Part shown: positions 26,231 to 35,884 of the stretch, piece after piece | How positions within the stretch are numbered: the stretch's first letter is position 1 | How the letters are laid out: every line of letters begins with the position of its first letter | DNA from: Mycetocola miduiensis | Lineage (GTDB): Bacteria > Actinomycetota > Actinomycetes > Actinomycetales > Microbacteriaceae | Length of the DNA: 64,000 nt | Direction: 5' to 3' | NCBI RefSeq assembly: GCF_900115155.1 | Contig: NZ_FOVM01000004.1 | Location: 249,341-313,340 of the forward strand | Program-made: the position numbers and the translations under genes | Notes under the pieces: model-generated | The model's input: only the letters and a program-made list of their open reading frames with translations | What the model was told of the DNA's origin: nothing | The model's database searches: none

Positions 26231-26360
26231 GCCGTCCCCGTTCCCCCTTCGGCGAACATAGAGGCCGCGTCCAGCGTTCTGGCGATACCCTTGACTTCAC
26301 GGGGCGTCAGACGCTTCGCCGTACCTTCAGAAAGGTGTTGGGCATCCGCTCATCCGAACT

Positions 26361-28361
26361 ATGAACTTTAAGCGCATCTTCAAAGGCCCGCTGCCTTACA
26401 TCCTGATCGCCATCATCGTTTTCTGGGTCGGGTCAAGCCTGCTCAACGTGAACGGTATGCGAGAGGTCTCGACCGATCATGGTCTCGAGCTCCTCAAGGA
26501 CGGCAAGGTCACCGAGGTGACGCTCACTGAAGGCGACAACCGCGCCGACCTCACCCTCGCGAAAGCGGACGGCGAGAACGGCACCGCCGTGCAGTTCTAC
26601 TACCTCACCGCGCGGGCCGACGATGTCGTCGCCGCCGTGGATGCGGCCGCGCCGAGCGACGGGTTCACCGACAAGGTGCCGCAGCCCAGCTGGTGGTTGT
26701 CGGCGCTCGGGCTGCTCCTTCCGCTCCTGCTCATCGGTGTCTTCTTCTGGATCATGCTGTCGAGCATGCAGGGCGGCGGATCGAAGGTCATGCAGTTCGG
26801 CAAGTCGAAGGCGAAGCTCGTCTCCAAGGAGTCGCCGAAGGTCACCTTCGCGGATGTCGCCGGTAGCGACGAGGCGATCGAAGAACTTGAAGAGATCAAG
26901 GACTTCCTCAAGGAGCCCGCACGGTTCCAGGCGGTCGGCGCACGCATTCCGAAGGGCGTCCTGCTGTACGGCCCTCCCGGGACAGGAAAGACGCTCCTCG
27001 CCCGTGCCGTCGCCGGTGAAGCCGGCGTCCCGTTCTACTCGATCTCCGGTTCGGACTTCGTTGAGATGTTCGTCGGTGTCGGCGCGAGCCGCGTCCGTGA
27101 CCTGTTCACCCAGGCCAAGGAGAACTCGCCAGCCATCATCTTCGTCGACGAGATCGACGCCGTCGGGCGTCACCGCGGCGCCGGTATGGGTGGCGGGCAC
27201 GACGAGCGCGAGCAGACGCTCAACCAGCTGCTCGTCGAGATGGACGGCTTCGACCCCAAGGCGAACGTAATCATGATCGCCGCGACCAACCGCCCGGACA
27301 TTCTTGACCCTGCACTGCTCCGTCCCGGTCGCTTCGACCGCCAGATCGGAGTCGACGCCCCAGACCTCAAGGGTCGCACCCGCATCCTCGAGGTACACGC
27401 CAAGGGCAAGCCGATGGCCGAGAGCGTCGACCTCGACGTGCTCGCCCGCAAAACCCCGGGCTTCACAGGCGCCGACCTGGCCAACGTGCTCAACGAGGCC
27501 GCGCTTCTCACCGCGCGATCGAACGCGCAGATCATCGACAACAGGGCTCTCGACGAGGCCGTCGACCGCGTGATGGCCGGTCCGCAGCGCCGCAGTCGGG
27601 TGATGAAGGACCAGGAAAAGCTGATCACCGCGTATCACGAGGGTGGCCACGCCCTCGCCGCAGCGGCGATGCGCAACACCGACCCGGTGACCAAAGTCAC
27701 CATCCTCCCGCGTGGACGGGCTCTCGGCTACACGATGGTGCTCCCGCTCGAAGACAAGTACTCCGTCACGCGGAACGAACTGCTCGACCAGCTGACCTAT
27801 GCGATGGGTGGTCGCGTCGCCGAGGAAATGGTCTTCCACGACCCCACCACCGGCGCCTCCAATGACATCGAGAAGGCAACGGGCATCGCCCGCAAGATGG
27901 TCACCGAGTACGGCATGAGCGCCAATGTCGGAGCAATTAAACTCGGGCAGTCGAGCGGAGAGGTCTTCCTCGGGCGCGACATGGGTCACCAGCGTGACTA
28001 CTCGGAGCAGATCGCCGAGACCGTCGACGCCGAGGTCCGCGTGCTGATCGAACAGGCCCACGACGAGGCCTGGCAGGTACTCAACGACAACCGAAGCATC
28101 CTCGACCGCCTGGCAGCAGAACTGCTCGAGAAGGAGACGCTCGACCACAACCAGCTGGCCGAGATCTTCGCCGACATCAAGAAGCTGCCGCCCCGTCCAC
28201 AGTGGCTCTCGAGCACCAAACGCCCCGTGTCTGAGCATCCCCCGATCGCGGTCCCGCTCGCGAAGGCGCCGATCGACCCAGGAGCCACAGACGGCGGCGT
28301 CGAGAGCGACTCCAAGGTTGCCCGCACACCACAGGTGAACCCGCGACCGGCAACGGCATAA
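26361..28361 (+). CDS. ftsH: ATP-dependent zinc metalloprotease FtsH
   Basis: A 666-residue membrane AAA+ protease that degrades misfolded and regulatory membrane and cytoplasmic proteins. Residues 11-30 and 112-134 are the two membrane helices. The AAA module has Walker A GPPGTGKT (204-211), Walker B IIFVDEID (259-266), and a second region of homology including [19 protein letters not shown]. The zinc site is HEGGH (426-430), a variant of HEAGH seen in actinobacteria. The C-terminal tail is Pro/Ala rich. It is followed after 29 bases by folE. Confidence 0.96.
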   Translation: MNFKRIFKGPLPYILIAIIVFWVGSSLLNVNGMREVSTDHGLELLKDGKVTEVTLTEGDNRADLTLAKADGENGTAVQFYYLTARADDVVAAVDAAAPSDGFTDKVPQPSWWLSALGLLLPLLLIGVFFWIMLSSMQGGGSKVMQFGKSKAKLVSKESPKVTFADVAGSDEAIEELEEIKDFLKEPARFQAVGARIPKGVLLYGPPGTGKTLLARAVAGEAGVPFYSISGSDFVEMFVGVGASRVRDLFTQAKENSPAIIFVDEIDAVGRHRGAGMGGGHDEREQTLNQLLVEMDGFDPKANVIMIAATNRPDILDPALLRPGRFDRQIGVDAPDLKGRTRILEVHAKGKPMAESVDLDVLARKTPGFTGADLANVLNEAALLTARSNAQIIDNRALDEAVDRVMAGPQRRSRVMKDQEKLITAYHEGGHALAAAAMRNTDPVTKVTILPRGRALGYTMVLPLEDKYSVTRNELLDQLTYAMGGRVAEEMVFHDPTTGASNDIEKATGIARKMVTEYGMSANVGAIKLGQSSGEVFLGRDMGHQRDYSEQIAETVDAEVRVLIEQAHDEAWQVLNDNRSILDRLAAELLEKETLDHNQLAEIFADIKKLPPRPQWLSSTKRPVSEHPPIAVPLAKAPIDPGATDGGVESDSKVARTPQVNPRPATA

Positions 28362-28390
28362 GCCCCTTGGGCGAGACCGAAGGGGCCCGG

Positions 28391-28969
28391 ATGGACAGTA
28401 AAAGGATTCAACGGGCCGTCACGGAATTGCTGCTCGCGATCGGGGAAGATCCGGCCCGGGCCGGGCTCGTACGCACGCCCGAGCGCGTGGCTGAAGCCTA
28501 CGAGGAGTTCTTCGGCGGGCTCACCGAGGACCCGCTCGCCCTCCTGGCGGATGCCGTCCCGGTCGACGACAACGGACCGGGTGAAGCCGTCGTCGTCCGG
28601 GACATCACGTTCCGTTCCATCTGCGAGCACCACCTGCTCCCCTTCCTCGGCGTCGCCCATGTCGCCTACCTGCCGAGGAACCGCATCGTCGGGCTCGGCC
28701 GGATCCCGCGGGTCGTCGATACGCTCGCATCCCGGCCACAGCTCCAGGAGCGGCTCACCGAGGAGATCGCAAACACCCTCGAACACGGACTCGACGCCCG
28801 CGGCGTTCTCGTCGTCCTCGACGCCGTTCACGGCTGTGTCTCGGCCCGTGGTTCGCGCCAGGAGGCGGCGTCAACGCTTACACTCGCGAGCCGTGGCGAA
28901 CTGGCCGATCCGGTTCGACGCGCTGAGATCATTTCGCTGCTCGGCCGTGGCGGCCCGGTCGATGACTGA
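28391..28969 (+). CDS. folE: GTP cyclohydrolase I
   Basis: A 192-residue enzyme that catalyses the first step of tetrahydrofolate synthesis (GTP to 7,8-dihydroneopterin triphosphate). The zinc ligands are in SICEHHLLPF (Cys and His) and the later Cys of HGCVSARG; GLGRIPRVVD is the usual central motif. The start at 28391 (MDSKRIQRAV) has GAAGGGG upstream. The end overlaps folP by 8 bases. Confidence 0.93.
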   Translation: MDSKRIQRAVTELLLAIGEDPARAGLVRTPERVAEAYEEFFGGLTEDPLALLADAVPVDDNGPGEAVVVRDITFRSICEHHLLPFLGVAHVAYLPRNRIVGLGRIPRVVDTLASRPQLQERLTEEIANTLEHGLDARGVLVVLDAVHGCVSARGSRQEAASTLTLASRGELADPVRRAEIISLLGRGGPVDD

Positions 28970-29795
28970 GAGCATTCCAGCCCCGATGCTCGTGATGGGC
29001 ATCCTCAACGTCACCCCCAACTCCTTCAGCGACGGCGGTCAATACCTCGACCATGCGGCGGCGATCGCCCACGGCCGGAGTCTGGTTGCAGACGGCGCCG
29101 ATCTCATCGACGTCGGCGGCGAGTCGACCCGGCCGGGAGCCGAGCGCATCGGGAGCGCCGAGGAACAGCGTCGCATCCTTCCGGTGCTGCGGGCGCTCTC
29201 GGCCGACGGCATCCGCCTGTCCGTCGACACGATGAACGCCGACACAGCCAGGGCTTCGGTCAAGGCGGGGGCGGAGATCATTAACGACGTGTCTGGCGGC
29301 CTCGCAGACCCGCTCATGGCGTCGGTCGCCGCCGAGTCAGGCGCACTTTTTTTGCTCAGCCACTGGCGCGGCCACAGCACAGAAATGGATTCCCGGTCGG
29401 ACTACGACGATGTCGTCTCTGACGTCCGCGCCGAGCTGGTTGCTCGACTCGCCGCCGTCGAAGCCGCAGGGGTTGCCCGCGAGCGGATCATCCTCGACCC
29501 AGGCCTCGGATTCGCCAAGACATCCGACCACAACTGGGAGATTCTCTCGCGGTTGGACGAACTGCAGTCGATCGGGCTGCCGCTCCTCATTGGCGCGTCC
29601 CGCAAGCGATTCGTCGGAGCCCTCCTCGAGGATGGCGCCAGCATGACGGACCGGGACCTGCCCACCGCCGTGATCAGCGCGCTGCTCGCTGATACCGGTA
29701 TCTGGGGTTTGCGAGTGCACAATGTGCGGGCAACCGCCGTTGCGCTCGCGGTTCACGGTCGCCTCAGCGGCACGTCACGTCCCCGCTGCGCTTAG
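28962..29795 (+). CDS. folP: Dihydropteroate synthase
   Basis: The 277-residue enzyme condenses 6-hydroxymethyl-dihydropterin pyrophosphate with p-aminobenzoate. GILNVTPNSFSDGG, DVGGESTRPGA, DTMNADTA, NDVSGG and the sulfonamide-contact loop GASRKRF are all present in order. The ATG at 28962 lies within the end of folE; ATG 28986 is less likely. Confidence 0.95.
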   Translation: MTESIPAPMLVMGILNVTPNSFSDGGQYLDHAAAIAHGRSLVADGADLIDVGGESTRPGAERIGSAEEQRRILPVLRALSADGIRLSVDTMNADTARASVKAGAEIINDVSGGLADPLMASVAAESGALFLLSHWRGHSTEMDSRSDYDDVVSDVRAELVARLAAVEAAGVARERIILDPGLGFAKTSDHNWEILSRLDELQSIGLPLLIGASRKRFVGALLEDGASMTDRDLPTAVISALLADTGIWGLRVHNVRATAVALAVHGRLSGTSRPRCA

Positions 29796-29918
29796 AGGAA
29801 ACCTTCACAGTTCATCGCCGGGCGTTGAGCGGAGGCCACACATCGCGGCGCTGTTTTTCCGGATAGTGTGTTGTGCGGTGCCGCAATCGCGGGCCGAGTG
29901 CCGGACACGGGAGAACGA

Positions 29919-30545
29919 ATGACGACCGCAACGCTTGCCCCTTCACGACTGACCCTGGCCGACCGGGTTGTTCCCCGCAGCGTCACCAACAACATCGCCC
30001 TCATGCTGGCCGGTGTCGCCGTTGTGAGCGCAACAGCCCTCATCGAGATCCCGATGTGGCCGGTTCCCGTCTCGGGGCAGACGCTCGGTGTGATGCTCGT
30101 CGGCGCCTCACTCGGAGCCTGGCGCGGTGCCGTTTCGCTCGCCACCTACATGCTCCTGGGCCTCGCCGGCCTGCCGATCTTCGCTGGTGGCACCGGTGGT
30201 CTCATCGCCCTCGCCAAGCCCTCCTTCGGTTTCATCATCGGATTCATCGCCGCCGCCGCCTTCATCGGCTGGCTGGCTGAGCGTAACTGGGACAAGCGCC
30301 CGGTGCTGTCGCTCTTCGCCTTCCTCGGCGCAAGCGTCGTGCCCTTCCTGTTCGGAATTCCGTACATGGGCATGATCCTCGGCACCATGGGCCTGCCGAC
30401 CGACATCGGTTCGCTTCTTGCCTTCGGCTTCTACCCGTTCATCCTCGGCGGCGTTGTGAAGTGGCTCCTCGCGGCATCAATCGTTCCGCTCGCCTGGCGC
30501 CTCGTGAAGAACATCGACGACAAGCGTGACGCCTCTGCGGTCTAG
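29919..30545 (+). CDS. bioY: BioY biotin transporter, substrate-specific component
   Basis: A 208-residue membrane protein with about six transmembrane helices and the BioY pattern (MWPVPVSGQTLGVMLVGASLG; YMLLGLAGLPIFAGGTGG; FLGASVVPFLFGIPYM). BioY is the S component of ECF-type biotin uptake and can work with or without the energising module. The start at 29919 has GGGAG upstream. It interrupts the folP-folB run; its 120-base leader suggests its own promoter. No ecfA/ecfT genes are next to it. Confidence 0.92.
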   Translation: MTTATLAPSRLTLADRVVPRSVTNNIALMLAGVAVVSATALIEIPMWPVPVSGQTLGVMLVGASLGAWRGAVSLATYMLLGLAGLPIFAGGTGGLIALAKPSFGFIIGFIAAAAFIGWLAERNWDKRPVLSLFAFLGASVVPFLFGIPYMGMILGTMGLPTDIGSLLAFGFYPFILGGVVKWLLAASIVPLAWRLVKNIDDKRDASAV

Positions 30546-30602
30546 TCGGTCGAACGTCGGCTCCCGTCGCCGCCGCGTGCTGCGAACCGTAGAGTGGGCA
30601 CT

Positions 30603-30998
30603 ATGACCACCGGCGACAGCATCACCCTGACCGGGCTCCGCGTGCGGGCCCATCACGGGGTCTACGAATTCGAACGTGAAAACGGGCAGGACTTCCTCGT
30701 GGACGTGACCGTCGGCTTGGATCTGCAGAAGGCATCGGCCAGCGACGACGTCACGCAGACGATCCACTACGGGGAGCTCGCCGAACGGATCACGGCCGCC
30801 GTGGCATCCGACCCGGTCCGCCTCATCGAAACGGTCGCCGAACGGGTCGCCGACCTCGTGCTGTCCTATCCGGCAGCGCAAAGCGTGCGGGTCACGATTC
30901 ATAAACCGGATGCTCCGATCGCGGTCCCATTCGACGACGTCGCCGTCAGCGTTCTCCGATACGCGGCAACCAGCCCGCGACGGGCCGCCCGGTCATGA
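30603..30998 (+). CDS. folB: Dihydroneopterin aldolase
   Basis: A 131-residue enzyme that converts 7,8-dihydroneopterin to 6-hydroxymethyl-dihydropterin and glycolaldehyde. ITLTGLRVRAHHGVYEFERENGQ is the family N-terminus, with the active-site Glu/His region, and TIHYGELAE and VRVTIHKPDAPI follow. It overlaps folK by ATGA. Confidence 0.92.
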   Translation: MTTGDSITLTGLRVRAHHGVYEFERENGQDFLVDVTVGLDLQKASASDDVTQTIHYGELAERITAAVASDPVRLIETVAERVADLVLSYPAAQSVRVTIHKPDAPIAVPFDDVAVSVLRYAATSPRRAARS

Positions 30999-31531
30999 CC
31001 CCGATCCCGAAACCGCCCATCCACCCACCAGTCCGGCCGCTTCGGCCCGTCGACACCGTGCTCGCCTTCGGCAGCAACCTCGGAGACCGTGAAGCGAACA
31101 TCCGCGCGGGGATTGCCGCCCTCGAAGGTCACGGGGTCACGGTGATTGCGGTATCCACGCTCATCGAGTCGGTCGCCGTGAAGCCTGACGGAGAAGACGA
31201 GTCAGCGCCCCGCTACCTCAACGGCGTCGCGCTCGTGCAGACGGCGCTTCCTCCGCGCGCATTGCTCTATACGGTCCAGGCTGTCGAATCGGAGCTCGGC
31301 AGGGTGCGCGCGGAACGCTGGGGAGACCGCACCCTCGACATCGACATCGTCGCATACGGGGACCTCGAGCTTGCCACCGAGGACCTCGTTCTTCCGCACC
31401 CCCGGGCAGCCGAGCGGTTTTTCGTGCTCGCCCCGTGGCTGGAACTCGACCCGCGTGCCGTGCTGCCGGGCGCAGGGCCGGTCGCCCGCCTCTTCGAAGC
31501 GCTGCAGAACCAGTCCGGGGCCACCCGGTGA
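30995..31531 (+). CDS. folK: HPPK: hydroxymethyl-dihydropterin pyrophosphokinase
   Basis: A 178-residue kinase that uses ATP to pyrophosphorylate 6-hydroxymethyl-dihydropterin, the substrate of FolP. AFGSNLGDREANI, RWGDRTLDIDIVAYG and LPHPRAAERFFVLAPW are diagnostic. The N-terminal ~20 residues are a Pro-rich extension. The start overlaps folB (ATGA) and the end overlaps the DUF3180 gene (GTGA). Confidence 0.93.
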   Translation: MTPIPKPPIHPPVRPLRPVDTVLAFGSNLGDREANIRAGIAALEGHGVTVIAVSTLIESVAVKPDGEDESAPRYLNGVALVQTALPPRALLYTVQAVESELGRVRAERWGDRTLDIDIVAYGDLELATEDLVLPHPRAAERFFVLAPWLELDPRAVLPGAGPVARLFEALQNQSGATR

Positions 31532-32001
31532 ACCGTACGCACGCAACGCCGTTGATCGGGCTCGCTGCCCTGGGATTCGTCGGCGGTTTCCTGCTCGAGT
31601 ACGGCCTCGAGGCGTATGGTCGACCCCTGCTCGTCCCGCCACTCACGATGCCGTTCACGCTGCTGGTCGTCGCCGCAATCGTAGTGGGGGTCGCAATTCC
31701 GATCCGCCGGGCAGTCACGGGCAAACGGAACGCCCGCATCGACCCCTTCCGTGCCACGCGCATCGTCGTCCTCGCGAAGGCGTCGAGCCTGGTCGGTGCG
31801 CTGCTCACCGGGGCATCGCTCGGTGCCGTGATGTATTTCACGACCCGCCCGGTGTTGCCCGCGATAGGCTCGATGTGGCTCGCGATCGCATCCTGCGTTG
31901 GCGCGGCGGTGCTCACGACCGCAGGATTGATCGCCGAACACCTCTGCACGCTTCCGAAGGATGAAGACGATGACGCACCAGGTTCCCCCCGCGATTCCTG
32001 A
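31528..32001 (+). CDS. DUF3180 membrane protein
   Basis: A 157-residue protein with four hydrophobic segments (LIGLAALGFVGGFLLEYGL; PFTLLVVAAIVVGVAIP; then two more) and a basic loop after the second. It belongs to the actinobacterial DUF3180 group, which regularly follows folK. Its function is unknown. The start is GTG at 31528, overlapping folK. Confidence 0.8.
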   Translation: MNRTHATPLIGLAALGFVGGFLLEYGLEAYGRPLLVPPLTMPFTLLVVAAIVVGVAIPIRRAVTGKRNARIDPFRATRIVVLAKASSLVGALLTGASLGAVMYFTTRPVLPAIGSMWLAIASCVGAAVLTTAGLIAEHLCTLPKDEDDDAPGSPRDS

Positions 32002-32536
32002 GCTGCCCGGCTCAGGGTCGGATTCAGGGGTGGAGCAGGGCGACTCCCTTGAGATTCCCCGCCGAATCGAAGTGCCGGGCCAGTGGCGAGGAGTGTCGCC
32101 GAAGTACATCCTCGTCGACCTCATCGGCGCAGCAATCTTCGCCCTGGTGGTCGTCGCCGTCGCCATCCTCTGGGCCGTGTTGTTCGAGCAGGCCTGGCAG
32201 TGGTGGGTCATGGGTGCACTGCTCGTCGCCATCGCTCTCGGCGCTGTGTTCACACCCCGTCGCATCCGCTCGATCGGGTACCAGCTCCGGCAAGACGACC
32301 TGCTGTTCCGTCGCGGGATCATGTGGACGCGGATGGTCGCCGTGCCATACGGGCGGATGCAGCTCATCGACATCAACCGCGGACCGGTCGCTCGCGCGTT
32401 CGGCCTTGCCGAACTCAAGTTCGTCACAGCGTCAGCCGCGAGCGCCATCGTGTTGCCCGGCCTGCCCGAGCAAGAGGCCGAGCAGCTGCGCGACCACCTC
32501 GTCGCCGTCGCCGAGAGCAGACGGACCGGCCTATGA
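31970..32536 (+). CDS. YdbS-like bacterial PH-domain membrane protein
   Basis: A 188-residue protein with two membrane helices (residues ~48-85) and a C-terminal bPH_2 domain (RSIGYQLRQDDLLFRRGIMW; VPYGRMQLIDINRGPVARAFGL). The start at 31970 is chosen because GAAGG lies nine bases upstream. It is coupled to the next PH protein by ATGA. YdbS/YdbT-type pairs sit in the membrane and are of unknown function. Confidence 0.8.
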   Translation: MTHQVPPAIPELPGSGSDSGVEQGDSLEIPRRIEVPGQWRGVSPKYILVDLIGAAIFALVVVAVAILWAVLFEQAWQWWVMGALLVAIALGAVFTPRRIRSIGYQLRQDDLLFRRGIMWTRMVAVPYGRMQLIDINRGPVARAFGLAELKFVTASAASAIVLPGLPEQEAEQLRDHLVAVAESRRTGL

Positions 32537-34212
32537 TCGGCCACGCGGATGCCTCCTTCCCGCCCGGCAACGACGTTCCGCCCCAGCATCCCGGCCCTGA
32601 AGGCCGGCCTGAGGTGGGCCAGCATGCCGGGCCTCGCGACCGGCGAAGCCTGACCGACGGCGAATGGCACCGGCTGCACGCCGCGACCCCCCTCCTGCGC
32701 GGCGGAATCGCATTCCTCGCGATCACGGGGTTCGTCATCGCAAACCTGCGCGAACGACTGGTCGACCTTTTCTTGCCCCGTCCGAGCGACTACGACCCTG
32801 ACGACTACGACCCGCTCACCTACGTCTGGGAGCACGGCTACATCGGACTGGCGTTGCTCGCGGTCTTCGTCATCCTCGTCGTGGTGATGGCCGCGTTTTA
32901 CCTGTCCTGGCGGATGCACACCTTCCGGGTGACCGACGAAGCGGTCGAGGTGCGCAGCGGCATCCTCTTCCGCACCCACCGCAACGCGAAACTCGACCGC
33001 ATCCAGGGGGTCGGAATCACCCGGCCGTTCCTGCCGCGCCTGTTCGGTGCGGCGAAGATGGAAGTCAGCGTCGCCGGCGCGGACGCGAGCGTCAAGCTGG
33101 AGTACCTCTACTCCCGCGACGCGGACGACCTTCGCCGTGACGTGCTCACACTCGCCTCGGGCGTCCGTCTCGCCAGCGAGGGACTTGCCCCGGCGCCAAC
33201 GGTCGGCCCAGACGGTATCGAGAACGAGGCTGCGCTCAGCCACCTCGTCAACGAGCGCGTCAACGAGTTCCTCGCCCCTGAACTCGACCCGGGAACGGCG
33301 CCGCCGGAATCCGTTGTGCGCATTCCGCTCGGCCGGTTGATCGGGTCCACGCTGCTCAGCCTGGGGACCGTCTTCGTCGTCATCCTCGTTGCGGCGATGA
33401 TCGTGTCGCTCGTCAACGGACAGATCTGGGCGCTGTTCTGGTTCGTGCCGAGCGTGATCGGTATCGCCAGCTACTTCTGGTCGACGATCACGAAATCGCT
33501 GAGATACTCGATCGCCGGAACTCCCTCGGGCGTCCGAATCGGATTCGGCCTGTTCTCCACGAGCAACGACACGCTCCCGCCAGGGCGAGTGCACGCCATC
33601 GAGGTGTCCCAGTCGATCCTCTGGCGGCCGTTCGGCTGGTGGCAGGTGAAGATTAACAAAGCCGGATTGTCGGCTGAAGCCGCCGCCGGGGGCAAAGGAA
33701 ACACGACGGTCCTGCCCGTCGGCACCCTGGTCGATGTGTCGCGCGTCGTCGAACTGATGCTCGGACTGGCGCCATCGGCCGCCCTCCACGACGAACTGGA
33801 CCTGGCGATCCGCGAGCCGTCGCGCTCCGGGTTCGTTCTTGCTCCCCGCCGTGCCCGCTGGCTGGACCCGTTCGCCTGGCGCCGCACCGGCTACACGCTC
33901 CACGACGGACTGCTCTTCTTCCGTAAGGGAGTCGTTTGGCGCAAACTCGACTTACTCCCGCTGGCCCGAATGGTGAGCTTCGCCGTGTCGCAGGGGCCGA
34001 TCGAACGGATGCTCCGCGTCGCCTCTGCCCGCGCACACACCGTGATCGGCCCGATCACTGCAACGCTCCCCGTCATCGGCACCACGGAGGCGGCCGCGCT
34101 GTTCGAGCAGGTCTCCGCCGGCATCGTCACCGCTTCGCGAACCGACCACAGCCATCGCTGGGCTGAGACGCAAGCCGGTATCAGCGCGCCCATCCTGGGA
34201 GACCAGCAGTGA
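32533..34212 (+). CDS. YdbT-like multi-PH-domain membrane protein
   Basis: A 559-residue protein with repeats of membrane helix pairs and bPH_2 domains (TFRVTDEAVEVRSGILFRT; YSIAGTPSGVRIGFGLFS; TGYTLHDGLLFFRKGVVWRK), three in all. The pattern fits the large partner of a YdbS/YdbT pair. Both ends overlap neighbouring genes (ATGA with the YdbS-like gene, GTGA with the DUF2520 gene), so they are translated together. Confidence 0.82.
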   Translation: MIGHADASFPPGNDVPPQHPGPEGRPEVGQHAGPRDRRSLTDGEWHRLHAATPLLRGGIAFLAITGFVIANLRERLVDLFLPRPSDYDPDDYDPLTYVWEHGYIGLALLAVFVILVVVMAAFYLSWRMHTFRVTDEAVEVRSGILFRTHRNAKLDRIQGVGITRPFLPRLFGAAKMEVSVAGADASVKLEYLYSRDADDLRRDVLTLASGVRLASEGLAPAPTVGPDGIENEAALSHLVNERVNEFLAPELDPGTAPPESVVRIPLGRLIGSTLLSLGTVFVVILVAAMIVSLVNGQIWALFWFVPSVIGIASYFWSTITKSLRYSIAGTPSGVRIGFGLFSTSNDTLPPGRVHAIEVSQSILWRPFGWWQVKINKAGLSAEAAAGGKGNTTVLPVGTLVDVSRVVELMLGLAPSAALHDELDLAIREPSRSGFVLAPRRARWLDPFAWRRTGYTLHDGLLFFRKGVVWRKLDLLPLARMVSFAVSQGPIERMLRVASARAHTVIGPITATLPVIGTTEAAALFEQVSAGIVTASRTDHSHRWAETQAGISAPILGDQQ

Positions 34213-34964
34213 GCGCACGCGCAGGGCGGCTCGGGGTCGGCATCATCGGCGCAGGTCGGGTCGGACCCGTGCTTGGGGCAGCCCTCGCCGGGGCGGGGCA
34301 TGCCATCACCGGGATCAGCGCGGTATCCGAGAAGAGCCGCGACCGCGCAGAAGCGATGCTTCCCGCGGTGCCGATCCTCGACATCCCGAGCATCGTCGAA
34401 CGCAGCGAACTGGTGATCCTCGCCGTCCCGGACACCGAGCTCGAGTCCCTCGTTGCGGGCCTCGCCGCCACCTCGAGCTGGCTCCCCGGGCAACTGGTGA
34501 TGCACACTGCTGCAGGATTCGGCACCGGCATTCTCGCCCCGGCGCAGCGCCTCGGCGCCATCCCGCTCGCCATCCACCCGGCGATGGACTTCACAGGCAC
34601 GAGCATCGACATCTCCCGGCTCACCGAGAGCTGGTTCGCTGTGACCGCTCCGACGCCGGTGCAGCCGATCGGGCAGGCCCTCGTCGTCGAGATGGGCGGA
34701 GAACCTGTCCTGGTGCGCGAAGGGGACAGAGCCGCATACGCCGAGGCGATCGACATAGCGACAGCCTTCTCACGGTCCATCGTCGCGCAGGCGACAGGCA
34801 TCCTCTCCGGCATTGGGGTGGAGCATCCTGGCGCGTACCTGTCATCGCTCGTCCGGTCGTCGGTCGACAACGCTCTCCAGCAGGCCGGGCGGCTGCCGTC
34901 TGACCCCCTTGGGCCCCTGCCGGGCGAGAACCTGCCTCCGGAGGCCGGTACCATCGGTGGGTGA
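34209..34964 (+). CDS. Rossmann-fold/DUF2520 dehydrogenase-like protein
   Basis: A 251-residue protein with an N-terminal NAD(P)-binding fold (GVGIIGAGRVGPVLGAALAGAGH, GxGxxG type) and a C-terminal helical DUF2520 domain (SWFAVTAPTPVQPIGQALVV; QATGILSGIGVEHPGAYLSSL). It is related to the 6-phosphogluconate dehydrogenase C-terminal-like and ketopantoate reductase superfamily. Coupling to panC (GTGA overlap) suggests a role in pantothenate synthesis, but activity is unproven. Confidence 0.78.
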   Translation: MSARAGRLGVGIIGAGRVGPVLGAALAGAGHAITGISAVSEKSRDRAEAMLPAVPILDIPSIVERSELVILAVPDTELESLVAGLAATSSWLPGQLVMHTAAGFGTGILAPAQRLGAIPLAIHPAMDFTGTSIDISRLTESWFAVTAPTPVQPIGQALVVEMGGEPVLVREGDRAAYAEAIDIATAFSRSIVAQATGILSGIGVEHPGAYLSSLVRSSVDNALQQAGRLPSDPLGPLPGENLPPEAGTIGG

Positions 34965-35821
34965 CGAACAGTATCGCTGACATCCGTTCTCGAATTCTTG
35001 ACGCCAGACGTGCGGCAACCGAGGCGGGCAACCCGAATCCACGTGTGGTCCTCGTCCCGACCATGGGCGCCCTGCACGACGGCCACCTTGCGCTTGTCGA
35101 CCACGCCCTCACACTCGGCGACATCGTCGTCGTTTCAATCTTCGTGAACCCGCTGCAGTTCGGGCCGCAGGAAGACCTCGCGAGCTACCCGCGCACCCTT
35201 GAGGCGGATGTCGCCCGGCTCGCCGAGCGTGGCGTATCGCTCGTCTTCGCACCGACCGCTGCTGAGATGTACCCCGACGGCCAGACCGGCATCCGGCTCA
35301 GCGCCGGAGAGATCGGCACCCACCTCGAAGGGCGAACCCGCCCAGGCCACTTCGACGGGATGCTCACCGTCGTCGCCAAGCTCTTCCACATCGTCGGGCC
35401 GGATGCTGCGGTGTTCGGCGAGAAGGACGGCCAGCAGTTGTTCCTCGTCAAGCGGATGGCCAGGGACCTCAACTTCCCTGTCGAGGTCCACGGAGTGCCA
35501 ACCGTCCGTGCCGACGACGGGCTCGCGCTGTCCAGCCGCAACGTGTACCTCGACGACGCCGGGCGTCGCTCGGCTCTCGCCCTGTCCGCCGCGCTCGATG
35601 CAGCGGCGCGTAGCGGGGAACGCGGCATCGACGCGCTCGTGTCAGCAGCGCAGTCGGTGATCTCCGGTGAAGCGGGGATCGAACTCGACTACCTCGCCGT
35701 TGTCGACCCTGCCACCTTCCTCCCCGTCGCCGAGGGGCACACCGGAACGGCGCTCGTCCTGATCGCCGCCCGGGTCGGAAGCACCCGCCTCATCGACAAC
35801 CGCACCGTCACGGTCGGCTGA
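34961..35821 (+). CDS. panC: Pantothenate synthetase
   Basis: A 286-residue enzyme that joins pantoate and beta-alanine using ATP. PTMGALHDGHLALV carries the HxGH motif; FVNPLQFGPQEDLASYPR, FGEKDGQQLFLVKRM and LALSSRNVYL follow. It starts with GTG inside the end of the DUF2520 gene. The KMSKS-like loop region is normal. It is followed by lysS after 63 bases. Confidence 0.94.
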   Translation: MTNSIADIRSRILDARRAATEAGNPNPRVVLVPTMGALHDGHLALVDHALTLGDIVVVSIFVNPLQFGPQEDLASYPRTLEADVARLAERGVSLVFAPTAAEMYPDGQTGIRLSAGEIGTHLEGRTRPGHFDGMLTVVAKLFHIVGPDAAVFGEKDGQQLFLVKRMARDLNFPVEVHGVPTVRADDGLALSSRNVYLDDAGRRSALALSAALDAAARSGERGIDALVSAAQSVISGEAGIELDYLAVVDPATFLPVAEGHTGTALVLIAARVGSTRLIDNRTVTVG

Positions 35822-35884
35822 GCGCCTGCGCCCAGCCCGGGCACCGTAAGCTGGGACGACCCCACAAGGAGACGTTTTTCTATC

